From Pontibacter arcticus (GTDB lineage: Bacteria; Bacteroidota; Bacteroidia; Cytophagales; Hymenobacteraceae), in NCBI RefSeq assembly GCF_003284895.1, contig NZ_QMDV01000002.1, positions 899,466 through 963,465 on the forward strand: a DNA stretch of 64,000 bases. The letters are read 5' to 3'. The notes under the pieces are model-generated. The model saw only the letters and a list, made by a program, of their open reading frames with translations, searched no databases and was not told the origin of the DNA. Of this stretch, positions 1-9,533 are shown piece after piece (position 1 is the stretch's first letter; each line of letters begins with the position of its first letter). The translations under genes were made by a program, and so were the position numbers.

Positions 1-2
1 TC

Positions 3-1112
3 CCGATGGTACCTGGTACGGAAGATGCCATAACTGATATTGAAGAAGCAAAGCGAATAGCTACTACAGTTGGCTTTCCGATCCTGATCAAAGCCAGTGC
101 CGGCGGCGGCGGAAAAGGCATGCGCGTTGTAGAAAGCGTGGAAGTTTTTGAAGAACAGATGCAGCTTGCCGTAAGCGAAGCCACTTCCGCGTTTGGCGAT
201 GGTGCTGTTTTTATTGAAAAGTATATCGGTTCGCCGCGCCACGTAGAAATTCAGGTTCTCGGCGACTCGCATGGCAACATTGTGCATATTTTTGAGCGTG
301 AATGCTCCATTCAGCGTCGACACCAGAAAGTTATTGAAGAAGCACCTTCTGCCGTTCTTACGCCTGCCCTGCGCGAGGAAATGGGCCAGTGTGCCGTGAA
401 CGTTGCCAGAGCCTGCGATTATGTAAGTGCCGGTACGGTAGAGTTTCTGGTGGATGAAAACCTGAACTTCTATTTCCTGGAGATGAACACACGTTTGCAG
501 GTTGAACACCCGGTAACAGAACAGATTACTGGTTTGGATTTAGTACGTGAGCAGATCCTGATTGCAGAAGGCCACGAGATAACCTTTAAACAGGAAGATC
601 TTAAAATAAAAGGGCACGCCATGGAGCTGCGCGTTTATGCCGAAGACCCTGCTAATAATTTTCTTCCGGACATTGGGCGATTAGAAACCTATACCCGTCC
701 GCAAGGGTTAGGTGTGCGCGTCGATGATGGTTTTGAGCAAGGAATGGATATTCCGATTTATTACGACCCGATGATCGCGAAGCTTGTTACGTTTGGCAAA
801 GACCGTAAAGAAGCGATCGAGAAAATGGTGCGGGCGATAGATGAATACCAGATTACCGGTATTGAAACGACGCTGCCTTTTGGCAAGTTTGTAATGCAGC
901 ACGAAGCTTTTGTAAGCGGTAACTTCGACACGAAATTTATTGAGCGTTATTTTGAGCCGGCTATGCTTTTGCCTCAGTTGGATGAAGCTACAGAAGAAAT
1001 TGGTGTGGCACTGGCAGCTATGCTCATGGAAACCAGAAAACCGCAAGCTGCTTCTGCAGATGGCGCAAGTATGGCCCCTGTTTCTAATTGGCGCACTAAC
1101 AGGTTGAAGTAA
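3..1112 (+). CDS. Acetyl-/propionyl-CoA carboxylase, biotin carboxylase subunit (5' partial)
   Basis: The frame is open to the left window edge, so the gene starts outside and roughly the first 100 residues are missing. It carboxylates biotin with ATP and bicarbonate for malonyl-CoA or methylmalonyl-CoA synthesis in the cytoplasm. Seen: the ATP-grasp glycine loop KASAGGGGKGM, the ERECSIQRRHQK segment, and the catalytic stretch EMNTRLQVEHPVTEQ, followed by the biotin carboxylase C-terminal domain. There is no AMKM biotinylation motif, so the biotin carrier must be a separate protein. The C-terminal tail ending SNWRTNRLK is longer than in E. coli AccC and recalls the acyl-CoA carboxylase form common in Bacteroidota; accC and pccA-type function cannot be separated here because the partner subunits lie outside the window. 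Confidence 0.93.
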   Translation, partial: PMVPGTEDAITDIEEAKRIATTVGFPILIKASAGGGGKGMRVVESVEVFEEQMQLAVSEATSAFGDGAVFIEKYIGSPRHVEIQVLGDSHGNIVHIFERECSIQRRHQKVIEEAPSAVLTPALREEMGQCAVNVARACDYVSAGTVEFLVDENLNFYFLEMNTRLQVEHPVTEQITGLDLVREQILIAEGHEITFKQEDLKIKGHAMELRVYAEDPANNFLPDIGRLETYTRPQGLGVRVDDGFEQGMDIPIYYDPMIAKLVTFGKDRKEAIEKMVRAIDEYQITGIETTLPFGKFVMQHEAFVSGNFDTKFIERYFEPAMLLPQLDEATEEIGVALAAMLMETRKPQAASADGASMAPVSNWRTNRLK

Positions 1113-1116
1113 ACCT

Positions 1117-1178
1117 AAGTATAAAGTATAAAAAGAAAGGCCGCTGATCAGCGGCCTTTCTTTTTATACTTTATACTT
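1117..1178. terminator. Bidirectional terminator, 62-bp perfect inverted repeat
   Basis: Two 31-nt arms match perfectly around a TGATCA centre at 1145-1150. The inner stem is GC-rich (AAAGGCCGC) and the outer arms are A-rich/T-rich, so it can stop transcription from both the carboxylase gene (plus) and bshB1 (minus), which converge here. The outer parts of each arm are two tandem copies of AAGTATA. Confidence 0.9.
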
Positions 1179-1898
1179 TTAAATCAGATCAAACAAGTTG
1201 CGGACGCCAATATGGCGTTCTTTTGTAAAGCCTTCGCCGTAGGTAACTCCTATCACATGCCCAAACTCTTTTGCTCTGGATTCTACAAATTCCAGAAACT
1301 CAGGAGATGAAATGTAAGTGTTGGCAGAAGTATCATCCGGGTTATAAAACTGTGTTTTGAAAGCGCGGATCGTTTCCATTTTCTTTTCCCAGAATGGCGT
1401 TACATCTACAATCAGGTCCGGCGTTATCATGCGGTCCTGGATATAATGGTAAACCGCCTTCGGTCTCCAAGGCTGTTGCTCGTTGCCCGCTTCATCTAAT
1501 GTCCGGATCATGCGCAAGCCAGCTTTAAAACACGATTCTGACACAAGTTCCGAGCCTCTTCCATGATCCGGGTGTCGGTCATAGATAGCATTAAGCAGTA
1601 CAATGTCGGGTTGGTACTGGCGTAATTTCTGAATTATCCTGAGCTGGTGTTCGCGGTCGTTCTGAAAAAAGCCATCCGCAAAACCAAGGTTGTCGCGTAC
1701 AGCAAGGCCCATTATGGCTGAGGATGCTTCCCCTTCTGCTTTTCTGGTTTCAGGCGTTCCCCGGGTGCCCAGTTCGCCTGCTGTTAAATCTACTATGCCA
1801 GCTTTTTTGCCTGCAGCTATGTGTGCCAGTAACGTGCCTGAGCAACCTAATTCAGCATCATCCGGATGCGCCGCAAAGGCAAGTATGTCTATTTTCAT
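1179..1898 (-). CDS. bshB1: Bacillithiol biosynthesis deacetylase BshB1
   Basis: This is a zinc-dependent PIG-L/LmbE-fold deacetylase of 239 residues that removes the acetyl group from N-acetylglucosaminyl-malate, the second step in synthesis of the low-molecular-weight thiol bacillithiol. Seen: the metal-binding motif AHPDDAE near residue 10, a TAGELGTRGT segment and the downstream metal ligand motif HPDH near residue 111. Length and motifs match the BshB1 branch of the family. It starts with ATG. It lies 7 nt downstream of the peptidase gene on the same strand, so the two may be co-transcribed. No bshA or bshC is in the window. Confidence 0.92.
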   Translation of the reverse strand: MKIDILAFAAHPDDAELGCSGTLLAHIAAGKKAGIVDLTAGELGTRGTPETRKAEGEASSAIMGLAVRDNLGFADGFFQNDREHQLRIIQKLRQYQPDIVLLNAIYDRHPDHGRGSELVSESCFKAGLRMIRTLDEAGNEQQPWRPKAVYHYIQDRMITPDLIVDVTPFWEKKMETIRAFKTQFYNPDDTSANTYISSPEFLEFVESRAKEFGHVIGVTYGEGFTKERHIGVRNLFDLI

Positions 1899-1905
1899 CT
1901 GTGCT

Positions 1906-2958
1906 TTATTTTACCCGTAACTTCTGCCCTAACCGCAATGTAGTTCGTGTGCTAATGCCATTCAGTTTTGCGATCTGGCTAGCTGTTACACCATAGCGTT
2001 TGGCAATACCTGAAAGTGTATCACCTTTACGAATGGAATGATACTGCGTTCTTCGTGCGCCGCTGACAGAGCCGCTACTTCTTGCTTTGTTATAGTAATT
2101 AAACAATGCGGACGTAATAACGAAGCTTTGCCCCTTCAGTAAGTAATCCGGGAAATCGTAAATATTTTCCGGATCGATCGGATTGCCCTGGTACCGTACT
2201 TCGTAGTGCAAATGCGGACCGGAACTACGGCCTGTACTACCTCCTAACCCAAGCAGATCGCCGGCTTTTACAAACTGGCCTACTTTAGCAATTGGTTTAC
2301 TTAAGTGGCCGTACAGCGTCTCCAAGCCATTGTAATGCCGCACCACGTAGTAATTACCGTAACCACCGCCGTCCCATTTACTGATGCGTATAACACCATC
2401 AAACGCTGCAAAAATAGAGTCTCCGGTATCTAGGTCTATATCAGTACCATAATGCCAGCGATAGCCTCTTTTGCCAAACCGACTGGTGATCGGTGTTTTA
2501 ACCAGCGGCATTTTATAGTCACGTTTTACCTGTGGGTCATATAAGGTAATATCAACCGTATCCTTTAACTGCCGACTATCCATGCGGTAAGGATTAATGT
2601 TCCGGGTATCCCAGATGGCATAATAACCGGCAATCCTGATCCAGGTAGAATCTACCAGAACCTCTTCTGATACCTCCACAATATGCTGTTCTCCCAAATC
2701 AAGCTCAGATGTATCTTCACTCACAATGGAAAGCTCCTTCTTCGGGCTGAAAAATACAGAGTTATCCTCGTCTGACTCATCATCCGGAAACTCCTCATAC
2801 TTGATCAGTATGGTTGTATCAGGGCGTACGTACTGTATCTTTGGAGATTTAACTTTGAAGAGGTCTTTGGTCTTACTTTGCGCCAAAGCGCCAGCCGGAC
2901 CAAACAGTATCCCCAGAATAAACAGTACAACCGCTAACGTCGCTTTTTTTGTAAACAT
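1906..2958 (-). CDS. M23 family metallopeptidase with C-terminal LysM domain
   Basis: This is a secreted cell-wall endopeptidase of about 350 residues. Seen: an N-terminal hydrophobic signal segment ending in ALAQ, a middle region of unknown role, an M23 (lysostaphin-type) domain with ligand motifs HYGTDID and PHLHYE, and a final LysM repeat (HSIRKGDTLSGIAKRYG) that binds peptidoglycan. The M23 histidine and aspartate ligands are present, so it may be an active enzyme. I chose the ATG at 2958, which places a normal signal peptide at the N-terminus; a GTG seven codons upstream (2979) is also possible and overlaps a GGAGG sequence. It probably trims peptidoglycan cross-links in the periplasm. 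Confidence 0.9.
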   Translation of the reverse strand: MFTKKATLAVVLFILGILFGPAGALAQSKTKDLFKVKSPKIQYVRPDTTILIKYEEFPDDESDEDNSVFFSPKKELSIVSEDTSELDLGEQHIVEVSEEVLVDSTWIRIAGYYAIWDTRNINPYRMDSRQLKDTVDITLYDPQVKRDYKMPLVKTPITSRFGKRGYRWHYGTDIDLDTGDSIFAAFDGVIRISKWDGGGYGNYYVVRHYNGLETLYGHLSKPIAKVGQFVKAGDLLGLGGSTGRSSGPHLHYEVRYQGNPIDPENIYDFPDYLLKGQSFVITSALFNYYNKARSSGSVSGARRTQYHSIRKGDTLSGIAKRYGVTASQIAKLNGISTRTTLRLGQKLRVK

Positions 2959-3095
2959 TCGATCTAATTTTGACAGCACCTCCGGTTAAAAGCGTAAATG
3001 CTTTTTCCTTAACTAAAGCACGGCCATTATATTGTAGATTTCTTGCTGAACCTTCTATAAAAATTCTGCAGGTGCAAAACTTGCAACCAGGTAAA

Positions 3096-4034
3096 TTAAT
3101 GCAACTCGTTTGCTGCCAGGTAGCGTTCCGCATCAAGTGCAGCCATACAACCCGACCCAGCCGCTGTTACTGCCTGTCTGTAAGTAAAGTCCTGCACATC
3201 GCCGCAAGCAAATACGCCATCAATGTTTGTTTTAGATGTTCCCGGGATAGTACGGATATACCCATTCTCATCCAGGTTAAGGTAATCCGCAAAAATATCA
3301 GAGTTAGGCTTATGGCCAATTGCTACGAAAAAGCCTGAAACTGCCAGCTCCTGTGTTTCGCCGGTTACCAGGTTCTTTAAACGAACACCTTCTACTACAT
3401 CTTTCCCTAAAATTTCGTCTGTAACAGAATTCCAGATGATCTCGATATTAGGTGTTTTTTTAACGCGCTCCTGCATAATGGTAGAAGCACGCATTTCATC
3501 TTTCCGAACGATCATGTATACTTTTCGGCAAAGATTAGCCAGGTAAGTTGCTTCTTCAGCGGCCGTATCTCCGGCACCAACTATAGCTACATCCTGCCCA
3601 CGGTAAAAGAAACCATCGCAAACGGCACAAGCTGATACACCATTTCCGTTAAGCCTTGCTTCAGACTCCAGGCCCAGCCACTTGGCAGAAGCACCCGTCG
3701 AAATAAGTACGGTATGGGCTTCGATAACTTTTTGGTCGTCGATGGTAACTTTATGTGGTTTCGAAGAAAAATCAACCGCAGTGGCAATGCCATAACGCAC
3801 ATCTGTGCCAAAGCGCTCTGCCTGCTTCCGGAAGTCTTCCATCATCTGCGGACCGTTTATGCCATCTGCATAACCCGGGTAATTTTCTACGTCGTTCGTT
3901 ATGGTAAGCTGGCCACCGGGTTGCAGGCCCTGATATAAAACCGGGTTAAGGCCGGCGCGAGAAGCATAAATAGCTGCTGTATACCCAGCAGGACCCGATC
4001 CGATGATCAGGCACTTTACTTTTTCTATTTCCAT
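3096..4034 (-). CDS. trxB: Thioredoxin-disulfide reductase
   Basis: This FAD- and NADPH-dependent enzyme reduces oxidised thioredoxin in the cytoplasm. Seen: the N-terminal FAD-binding motif GSGPAG, the redox-active CAVC disulfide in the middle of the protein, the NADPH-binding motif GAGDTAAEEA, and the C-terminal FAD motif FACGDVQD. The start is placed at the ATG that begins MEIEKVKC, giving 312 residues, the usual family size; the longer in-frame extension to 4076 adds 14 residues with no homology feature. It is followed on the minus strand by the M23 peptidase gene, about 140 nt away. Confidence 0.95.
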   Translation of the reverse strand: MEIEKVKCLIIGSGPAGYTAAIYASRAGLNPVLYQGLQPGGQLTITNDVENYPGYADGINGPQMMEDFRKQAERFGTDVRYGIATAVDFSSKPHKVTIDDQKVIEAHTVLISTGASAKWLGLESEARLNGNGVSACAVCDGFFYRGQDVAIVGAGDTAAEEATYLANLCRKVYMIVRKDEMRASTIMQERVKKTPNIEIIWNSVTDEILGKDVVEGVRLKNLVTGETQELAVSGFFVAIGHKPNSDIFADYLNLDENGYIRTIPGTSKTNIDGVFACGDVQDFTYRQAVTAAGSGCMAALDAERYLAANELH

Positions 4035-4231
4035 TTTATTGATGCGTACAAAAGAAATTTGGTTGCAAGTATACAAAAATTATCACCCTTTGCCTTCATA
4101 TCAACAAGTATAAAAAAAGGCATTAGGCAGGGTTATACTTTTCATCCTCCGGTTAAGAGTTAAAAGCACTCCTCTATTAACAAATGAAAAGCCGTTTATA
4201 CTTACTGAATTTTAAATTTATACTTGCTACA

Positions 4232-4268
4232 AAAGCAAAACCCCGGCTTTAGACCAGGGTTTTGCTTT
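4232..4268 (-). terminator. Hairpin downstream of rpoD
   Basis: Twelve-bp arms at 4232-4243 and 4257-4268 (AAAGCAAAACCC and its complement) lie 17 nt after the rpoD stop codon on the minus strand. The following T run is short, so efficiency is uncertain. Confidence 0.7.
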
Positions 4269-4284
4269 AAATAAATAATTTTGA

Positions 4285-5148
4285 TTAGCCCAGATAAGGC
4301 TTCAAAGCTTTACTTCTGGAAGTATGGCGTAAACGTCTGATCGCTTTTTCTTTGATCTGGCGTACACGCTCCCGTGTCAGGTTAAACTTCTCACCAATCT
4401 CTTCAAGGGTTAACGAGTGTTCACCGTTCAATCCAAAGTATAACGTAATTACGTCGGCTTCGCGTTTGGTTAGTGTAGATAAGGCACGCTGTACTTCTTT
4501 GCGAAGCGAGTCGTTCATCAGGCCCATATCAGGCGATTCTTCGTCTTCGTTCTCCAGTACATCCAGCAGGCGGTTTTCTTCACCTTGCACAAAAGGCGCA
4601 TCTACAGACACGTGTCTGCCCGAGATCTTTAAAGTATCTACTACTTCAGCAGTTGTCAGTTCCAGTACCTCCGCAATTTCTTCCGGCGATGGCTCGCGTT
4701 CAAACTTCTGCTCCAGCTCCGAAAATGATTTGGAAATCTTGTTCAGGGATCCTACTCTGTTCAGGGGAAGGCGCACAATACGCGACTGCTCGGCCAAAGC
4801 CTGCAGAATCGACTGACGGATCCACCAAACGGCGTAAGAAATAAATTTAAAACCTCTTGTTTCATCAAAACGCTTGGCAGCTTTGATCAGACCTAAGTTT
4901 CCTTCGTTGATCAAATCACCAAGAGAAAGGCCTTGATTTTGATACTGTTTTGCTACCGAAACCACAAAGCGAAGGTTCGCTTTTGTTAATTTCTCAAGCG
5001 CAAACTGATCTCCTTCTCTAATTCTCTGAGCTAACGAAACCTCTTCATCAGGAGTAAGCAAATCTACTTTGCCAATCTCCTGTAAGTATTTGTCAAGCGA
5101 TTGGCTTTCGCGATTTGTAATCTGTTTGCTTATCTTGAGTTGTCTCAT
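4285..5148 (-). CDS. rpoD: RNA polymerase primary sigma factor RpoD (short Bacteroidota form)
   Basis: The 287-residue protein lacks the acidic region 1.1 and the long non-conserved insert of E. coli RpoD, as is normal for the primary sigma of Bacteroidota. Seen: region 1.2 ([20 protein letters not shown]), region 2 with the core-binding and -10 recognition helix ([20 protein letters not shown]), region 3, and region 4 with the helix-turn-helix [20 protein letters not shown]. It directs transcription from the TTG/TAnnTTTG promoters found elsewhere in the window. ATG start at 5148, preceded by a long AT-rich leader of about 125 nt after the pnp terminator. Confidence 0.96.
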   Translation of the reverse strand: MRQLKISKQITNRESQSLDKYLQEIGKVDLLTPDEEVSLAQRIREGDQFALEKLTKANLRFVVSVAKQYQNQGLSLGDLINEGNLGLIKAAKRFDETRGFKFISYAVWWIRQSILQALAEQSRIVRLPLNRVGSLNKISKSFSELEQKFEREPSPEEIAEVLELTTAEVVDTLKISGRHVSVDAPFVQGEENRLLDVLENEDEESPDMGLMNDSLRKEVQRALSTLTKREADVITLYFGLNGEHSLTLEEIGEKFNLTRERVRQIKEKAIRRLRHTSRSKALKPYLG

Positions 5149-5273
5149 TAGAGTTAATTGTTATAGCAAAAATGTTAAAATTTTAATTAGGCTCGTTGTG
5201 GTAACATAAGCAACCCACGCAAAGTTCTTACTTATTCTAAATAAAAACAGCCAAGCATTGCTGCGCAAAAAGC

Positions 5274-5319
5274 AAAAAAACTCCTGATGCCATTTTACAG
5301 AAGAAAATGGCATCAGGAG
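5274..5319 (-). terminator. Intrinsic terminator of pnp
   Basis: Sixteen-bp perfect arms (5281-5296 and 5304-5319) with a 7-nt loop are followed on the minus strand by seven Ts. The position just after the pnp stop codon fits a strong terminator separating pnp from rpoD. Confidence 0.92.
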
Positions 5320-5333
5320 CATAATAATACGTG

Positions 5334-7475
5334 TTACTGTTGTGGAGCAGATGCTTCAGGCTTAGGCAATATCGCTTTGCGCGATAACTTGAATTTACCT
5401 GTTTTCTTATCTACATCAATCAACTTCACTTTTATCTCTTCTCCAATCTCAAGTACGCCATCCATTGTTTCAAGGCGCTCATACTTAATTTCAGAAATGT
5501 GCAGTAAGCCATCTTTACCAGGCATGAACTCAACAAAAGCACCGTAAGGCTGGATAGACTTTACTTTACCAATGTAGATATCACCGATCTCAGGCTGCAT
5601 TACAATAGCTTTGATTCTGGCTACTGCATCGTCCATTGCCTTCTGGTCGCTGGCGAAAATGTTTACGTGTCCTTTTTCGTTTTTCTCTTCGATGATGATC
5701 GTAGCACCTGTATCCTTCTGGATCTGCTGGATCACTTTACCACCTGGCCCGATTACAGCACCGATAAATTCTTTCTCGATCACGATGTTGAATGAACGAG
5801 GTGTGTGCGGCTTGTAATCTGCGTTAGGTGCCGAAAGTGTTTTGTTCATCTCGTTCAGGATGTGCGCACGACCTTCTTTCGCTTGCAACAATGCCTGCGT
5901 CATAACTTCGTGAGATAATCCTTTTACCTTGATGTCCATCTGGCAGGCCGTGATACCGTTTTTGGTACCTGTTACCTTGAAGTCCATATCACCCAGGTGA
6001 TCTTCATCACCTAAGATATCAGATAGAACGGCAAATTTGCCTGTTTTCTCATCTGTGATCAAGCCCATTGCGATACCGGAAACTGCATTCTTAATCGGAA
6101 CACCTGCATCCATTAAAGCTAAGCTACCTGCACAAACCGTTGCCATAGAAGATGAACCATTCGACTCCAGAATATCAGAAACGATACGGATTGTGTATGG
6201 ATTCTCGCCTTCAGCAGGAAGTACTTTCTTAAGGGCACGTAGCGCCAGGTTACCGTGTCCGATCTCGCGACGGCCCGGTCCTCTGTTTGGCTTCACTTCT
6301 CCTGTAGAGTATGCAGGGAAGTTATAGTGCAATAAGAATTTGTTTGTACCTGATGTCATGGCGCTGTCGATCATCTGCTCGTCCAGCTTTGTACCTAACG
6401 TAACAGTTGTAAGCGATTGTGTTTCGCCACGTGTAAACACAGCAGAACCGTGCGTAGCAGGCAAATAGTTTACCTCAGACCAGATAGGGCGAATTTCGTT
6501 TAACTGACGACCGTCCAGGCGCACGCGCTCATCCAGTATCATGTTACGAACCGCTTCTTTCTCTACGTCGTGGTAATATGTTTTGATCAGACCAAGGTCG
6601 TAGCCATGATCTTCTCCTAAAGACTCAATAAACTCCGTTACAACTGCTTTGAAGCCTTCCTTACGCTCAGATTTGTTTGCATTGCCACGCATGGCAACCT
6701 GGTACGCTTTCTGGTAAGTTGCTTCGTATACTTTAGAGCGCAGTTCTTCGTCGTGCGTTTCGTGCGAGTACGTACGTTTCTCCAGTTTGCCAACCATTTC
6801 GGATAGCTCTAACTGGGCACGGCACTGTACTTTAATAGCCTCGTGTGCAAAGCTGATGGCTTCCAGCATCTCTTCTTCAGATACTTCGTTCATCTCGCCT
6901 TCCACCATCGATACGCTGTCCATAGAGGCACCAACGATCATATCGATGTCTGCACGCTGCAGGTCAGTTGCAGTTGGGTTAATTACAAACTGGCCATCAA
7001 TGCGTGCTACGCGCACTTCAGAGATGGGGCCGTTAAATGGTATATCAGAAACAGCAAGTGCAGCAGAAGCAGCAAGCGCGGCCAATGCATCCGGCATGAT
7101 CTCTTTATCAGCAGAGATCAGGTTAATGGAGATTTGCGTTTCAGCATGATAATCCTCCGGGAACAACGGGCGAAGCACGCGGTCAACCAGGCGGGATATC
7201 AGAATTTCGTAGTCAGAAAGGCGTGCTTCCCTTTTCAGGAAACCACCTGGAATTTTACCGGAAGAAGCGAATTTTTCCTGGTAGTCAACAGACATGGGCA
7301 GGAAATCAACTCCTTCGCGGGCTTCTTTGTTTGAAACAACAGCAGCCAGCAGCATGGTGTTTCCCATTTTTACTACTACTGAGCCGTCGGCCTGCTTGGC
7401 AAGTTTACCGGTTTCAATAGTTATCTCCCGGCCATCCGGAAGTTCAATCGTTTTCGTGATCGCGCTATAAGACAT
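5334..7475 (-). CDS. pnp: Polyribonucleotide nucleotidyltransferase (PNPase)
   Basis: PNPase is the phosphorolytic 3'-to-5' exoribonuclease of mRNA turnover and works as a trimer. Seen: two RNase PH-type domains (the second contains [14 protein letters not shown] and [11 protein letters not shown]), then a KH domain ([17 protein letters not shown]) and a C-terminal S1 domain ([19 protein letters not shown]). The protein has 713 residues from the ATG at 7475; the longer call beginning at 7481 would need a TTG start. It sits downstream of rpsO, the same order as in E. coli, with two hairpins in the spacer that may limit read-through. Confidence 0.97.
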   Translation of the reverse strand: MSYSAITKTIELPDGREITIETGKLAKQADGSVVVKMGNTMLLAAVVSNKEAREGVDFLPMSVDYQEKFASSGKIPGGFLKREARLSDYEILISRLVDRVLRPLFPEDYHAETQISINLISADKEIMPDALAALAASAALAVSDIPFNGPISEVRVARIDGQFVINPTATDLQRADIDMIVGASMDSVSMVEGEMNEVSEEEMLEAISFAHEAIKVQCRAQLELSEMVGKLEKRTYSHETHDEELRSKVYEATYQKAYQVAMRGNANKSERKEGFKAVVTEFIESLGEDHGYDLGLIKTYYHDVEKEAVRNMILDERVRLDGRQLNEIRPIWSEVNYLPATHGSAVFTRGETQSLTTVTLGTKLDEQMIDSAMTSGTNKFLLHYNFPAYSTGEVKPNRGPGRREIGHGNLALRALKKVLPAEGENPYTIRIVSDILESNGSSSMATVCAGSLALMDAGVPIKNAVSGIAMGLITDEKTGKFAVLSDILGDEDHLGDMDFKVTGTKNGITACQMDIKVKGLSHEVMTQALLQAKEGRAHILNEMNKTLSAPNADYKPHTPRSFNIVIEKEFIGAVIGPGGKVIQQIQKDTGATIIIEEKNEKGHVNIFASDQKAMDDAVARIKAIVMQPEIGDIYIGKVKSIQPYGAFVEFMPGKDGLLHISEIKYERLETMDGVLEIGEEIKVKLIDVDKKTGKFKLSRKAILPKPEASAPQQ

Positions 7476-7494
7476 CTTCAATCGTTTTTACATC

Positions 7495-7524
7495 AAAAAA
7501 CAGTTTTGCCCTTTGCAAAACTGT
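7495..7524 (-). terminator. Terminator-like hairpin in the pnp leader
   Basis: Nine-bp arms ACAGTTTTG (7500-7508) and CAAAACTGT (7516-7524) form a hairpin followed on the minus strand by six Ts. It lies 20 nt before the pnp start codon, downstream of rpsO, and could attenuate pnp or serve as a processing site. Confidence 0.75.
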
Positions 7525-7567
7525 CGGGTACTGGCAATAGGGCACTCTGATTTGCTTAGAAAAAGAT

Positions 7568-7592
7568 TAGGGAACCCTATACGAATTCCCTA
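7568..7592 (-). terminator. Hairpin just after rpsO
   Basis: Seven-bp arms TAGGGAA (7568-7574) and TTCCCTA (7586-7592) are followed on the minus strand by ATCTTTTTC. It lies 16 nt downstream of the rpsO stop codon and resembles a partial terminator. Confidence 0.6.
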
Positions 7593-7608
7593 GTCCTTTT
7601 AAATAAGC

Positions 7609-7884
7609 TTATTTTCTGATACCAAGCTCAGCGATGATAGCTCTGTATCTTTCGATATCGTTTTTCAGAAGGTAGTTAAGCAGTCTTCTTCTTTTACCAA
7701 CCAGTTTCAAAAGTCCAAGACGAGTAGAAAAGTCTTTCTTGTGGATTTTTAAGTGCTCTGTAAGATCAGAGATGCGGGTTGTGAAAAGGGCAATCTGAGA
7801 CTCAGGAGAACCTGTATCAGTTTTAGACTTAGCTATGCCATGCTTTTCAAAAATTTCTTGTTTCGCTTCAGTAGTTAATTTCAT
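7609..7884 (-). CDS. rpsO: 30S ribosomal protein S15
   Basis: S15 is a primary 16S rRNA-binding protein of the 30S platform. The 91-residue protein has the family's length and conserved core ([44 protein letters not shown]). It has an ATG start. An upstream box TATCTTTG on the minus strand (7947 to 7940) matches the Bacteroidota -7 consensus; the -33 region is only a T run, so this promoter is a weaker match than others in the window. The following gene is pnp, with two hairpins between. Confidence 0.97.
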   Translation of the reverse strand: MKLTTEAKQEIFEKHGIAKSKTDTGSPESQIALFTTRISDLTEHLKIHKKDFSTRLGLLKLVGKRRRLLNYLLKNDIERYRAIIAELGIRK

Positions 7885-8010
7885 TGCGTATAATAAATAT
7901 CAATCAGGTTATACTTTGGAAAGACTGCTCTATAAGCCGCAAAGATATAGATTTCTTATTAAATAAAAAAACCTGTACCTATACTTCTTTTGCGGCCTGC
8001 AAGCAGGGTA

Positions 8011-9423
8011 TTATATTTTATTCCGGCGAAGACGTGTCATAAACTTGCGCCAGAAATCAACTTCGAGCAAACTGGAATCGTTACGTGCCTGATACAGAAA
8101 GAATAACCCAATCGGCAACAAGATCAGATTTGCCGCCCACATACCGGCACCAATAGGCACTAAGCTTTCTCGCCCCCACTTCTCTCCCAAAATCCCCATT
8201 ACATAAAGCAATATAAAGAAGATAATCGAGATTATAACCGGCACGCCCAAACCGCCTTTCTTAATGATGGCTCCAAGCGGCGCGCCGATCAGGAACATGA
8301 TAAGGATAGCAACCGACTGGGTATACTTGCGCCAGATCTCGATCTCATAGTTATTAGACTCGCGCTTAATGCCGTTTACACGCTCTACATAGCTTGATGT
8401 AAACGTCTTGATGTTGCGGGCTTTATTTGTTGCACTTGTAATTACAACTGCATTTATACTATCTAAATCTCGTTCCAGGGAGGCTTCCGTTAATTTAACA
8501 CCATACTTGGTGCTATCGCTTGCAGCCTTAAAATACATGTAAAACGGATCTACGTTGGTTGCATATTGCTTTTGCTCGTTGGCGTTATAAGTCCGAAGCG
8601 AGTCTGTAACTTTCTCCAATTCTTTAATATTCTTCATCATCTTATGATCTGAAAAATACTCTTCCTTAGTGCGCTCCAGGCCAAAGGAAGACAAACTGGT
8701 CACTATTTTACTTTCTTCAAACTCCTGCCTTACAAACTGCTCGTTCGAGTTATTAAAATTGCCATCGGCCTGGTCTACGTAGGTATTACCATCAAAAAGC
8801 TCCATAACCAAGTAAGTGTCATTAAAAGCCGTATACATCCGCCCGGAATCAGCAAGGATAACGCGTGTATTGGAGCCCCCTTTCGAGTGGTCATAGATCA
8901 TGATATCCTTTAATGCGCCCTCTTCATTTACTTTCTTGTTGATCTTTATGCTCAGACCCGGAAGGCCGTTATAGAAGGCGCCTTCCTTAAAGTTCATGGT
9001 TGGCTTTTTCTGGCGGATATCCCAAAGCAGGCTGTATGCTTTCAGGTTGGCTTTTGGTACGATGTTGTTATTAAAATAGAATGCCCCCAGCGTTATGGTG
9101 ATCACCAGCAAAAAAACAGGCATTAATACACGTGGCAAGGCAATACCAGACGTTTTAATAGCGGTAAGCTCATGGTGTTCGCCCAAAGTGCCAAACGTCA
9201 TCAAACTGGAGAGTAATACTGCCAGTGGCAGAGCAACCGGAACAGTGTTCAGGCTCAGATAAAACAGCAATTCGGCAAACACTTGAACACCCAGGCCTTT
9301 TCCAACCAGTTCGTCGAGGTACTTGAGTACGATGTGTGTGAGCAGAATAAACTCTACAATGGCAAATGTTAAAAGAAAAGGCCCTATAAACGACCTTATT
9401 ATCAGCTTATCTAATTTCTTCAT
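8011..9423 (-). CDS. LptF/LptG family permease (YjgP/YjgQ)
   Basis: This is an inner-membrane subunit of the lipopolysaccharide export ABC transporter, which extracts LPS from the inner membrane with LptB and passes it to LptC/LptA. Seen: about three membrane segments in the first 120 residues (including LLTFAIVEFILLTHIVL), a long periplasmic jellyroll region, and three C-terminal membrane segments (SVAILIMFLIGAPLGAIIKK and following). At 470 residues it is longer than the proteobacterial subunits because of its periplasmic part. I cannot tell LptF from LptG. The preceding minus-strand gene is the START-like protein, about 110 nt away. Confidence 0.9.
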   Translation of the reverse strand: MKKLDKLIIRSFIGPFLLTFAIVEFILLTHIVLKYLDELVGKGLGVQVFAELLFYLSLNTVPVALPLAVLLSSLMTFGTLGEHHELTAIKTSGIALPRVLMPVFLLVITITLGAFYFNNNIVPKANLKAYSLLWDIRQKKPTMNFKEGAFYNGLPGLSIKINKKVNEEGALKDIMIYDHSKGGSNTRVILADSGRMYTAFNDTYLVMELFDGNTYVDQADGNFNNSNEQFVRQEFEESKIVTSLSSFGLERTKEEYFSDHKMMKNIKELEKVTDSLRTYNANEQKQYATNVDPFYMYFKAASDSTKYGVKLTEASLERDLDSINAVVITSATNKARNIKTFTSSYVERVNGIKRESNNYEIEIWRKYTQSVAILIMFLIGAPLGAIIKKGGLGVPVIISIIFFILLYVMGILGEKWGRESLVPIGAGMWAANLILLPIGLFFLYQARNDSSLLEVDFWRKFMTRLRRNKI

Positions 9424-9533
9424 GCTAAAGTCTGGGAGACATAGAACTACACATCAAGTGCTGCCTGATGCTATTGTAAACTAACATGCAGCTGTCAAGA
9501 ATCGTGCAAAGATAAGCAGATGCAAATGAATAA

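Noticed and set aside
6787..7334. Two overlapping plus-strand ORFs opposite pnp
   Set aside because: Shadow frames of the long minus-strand pnp coding sequence.
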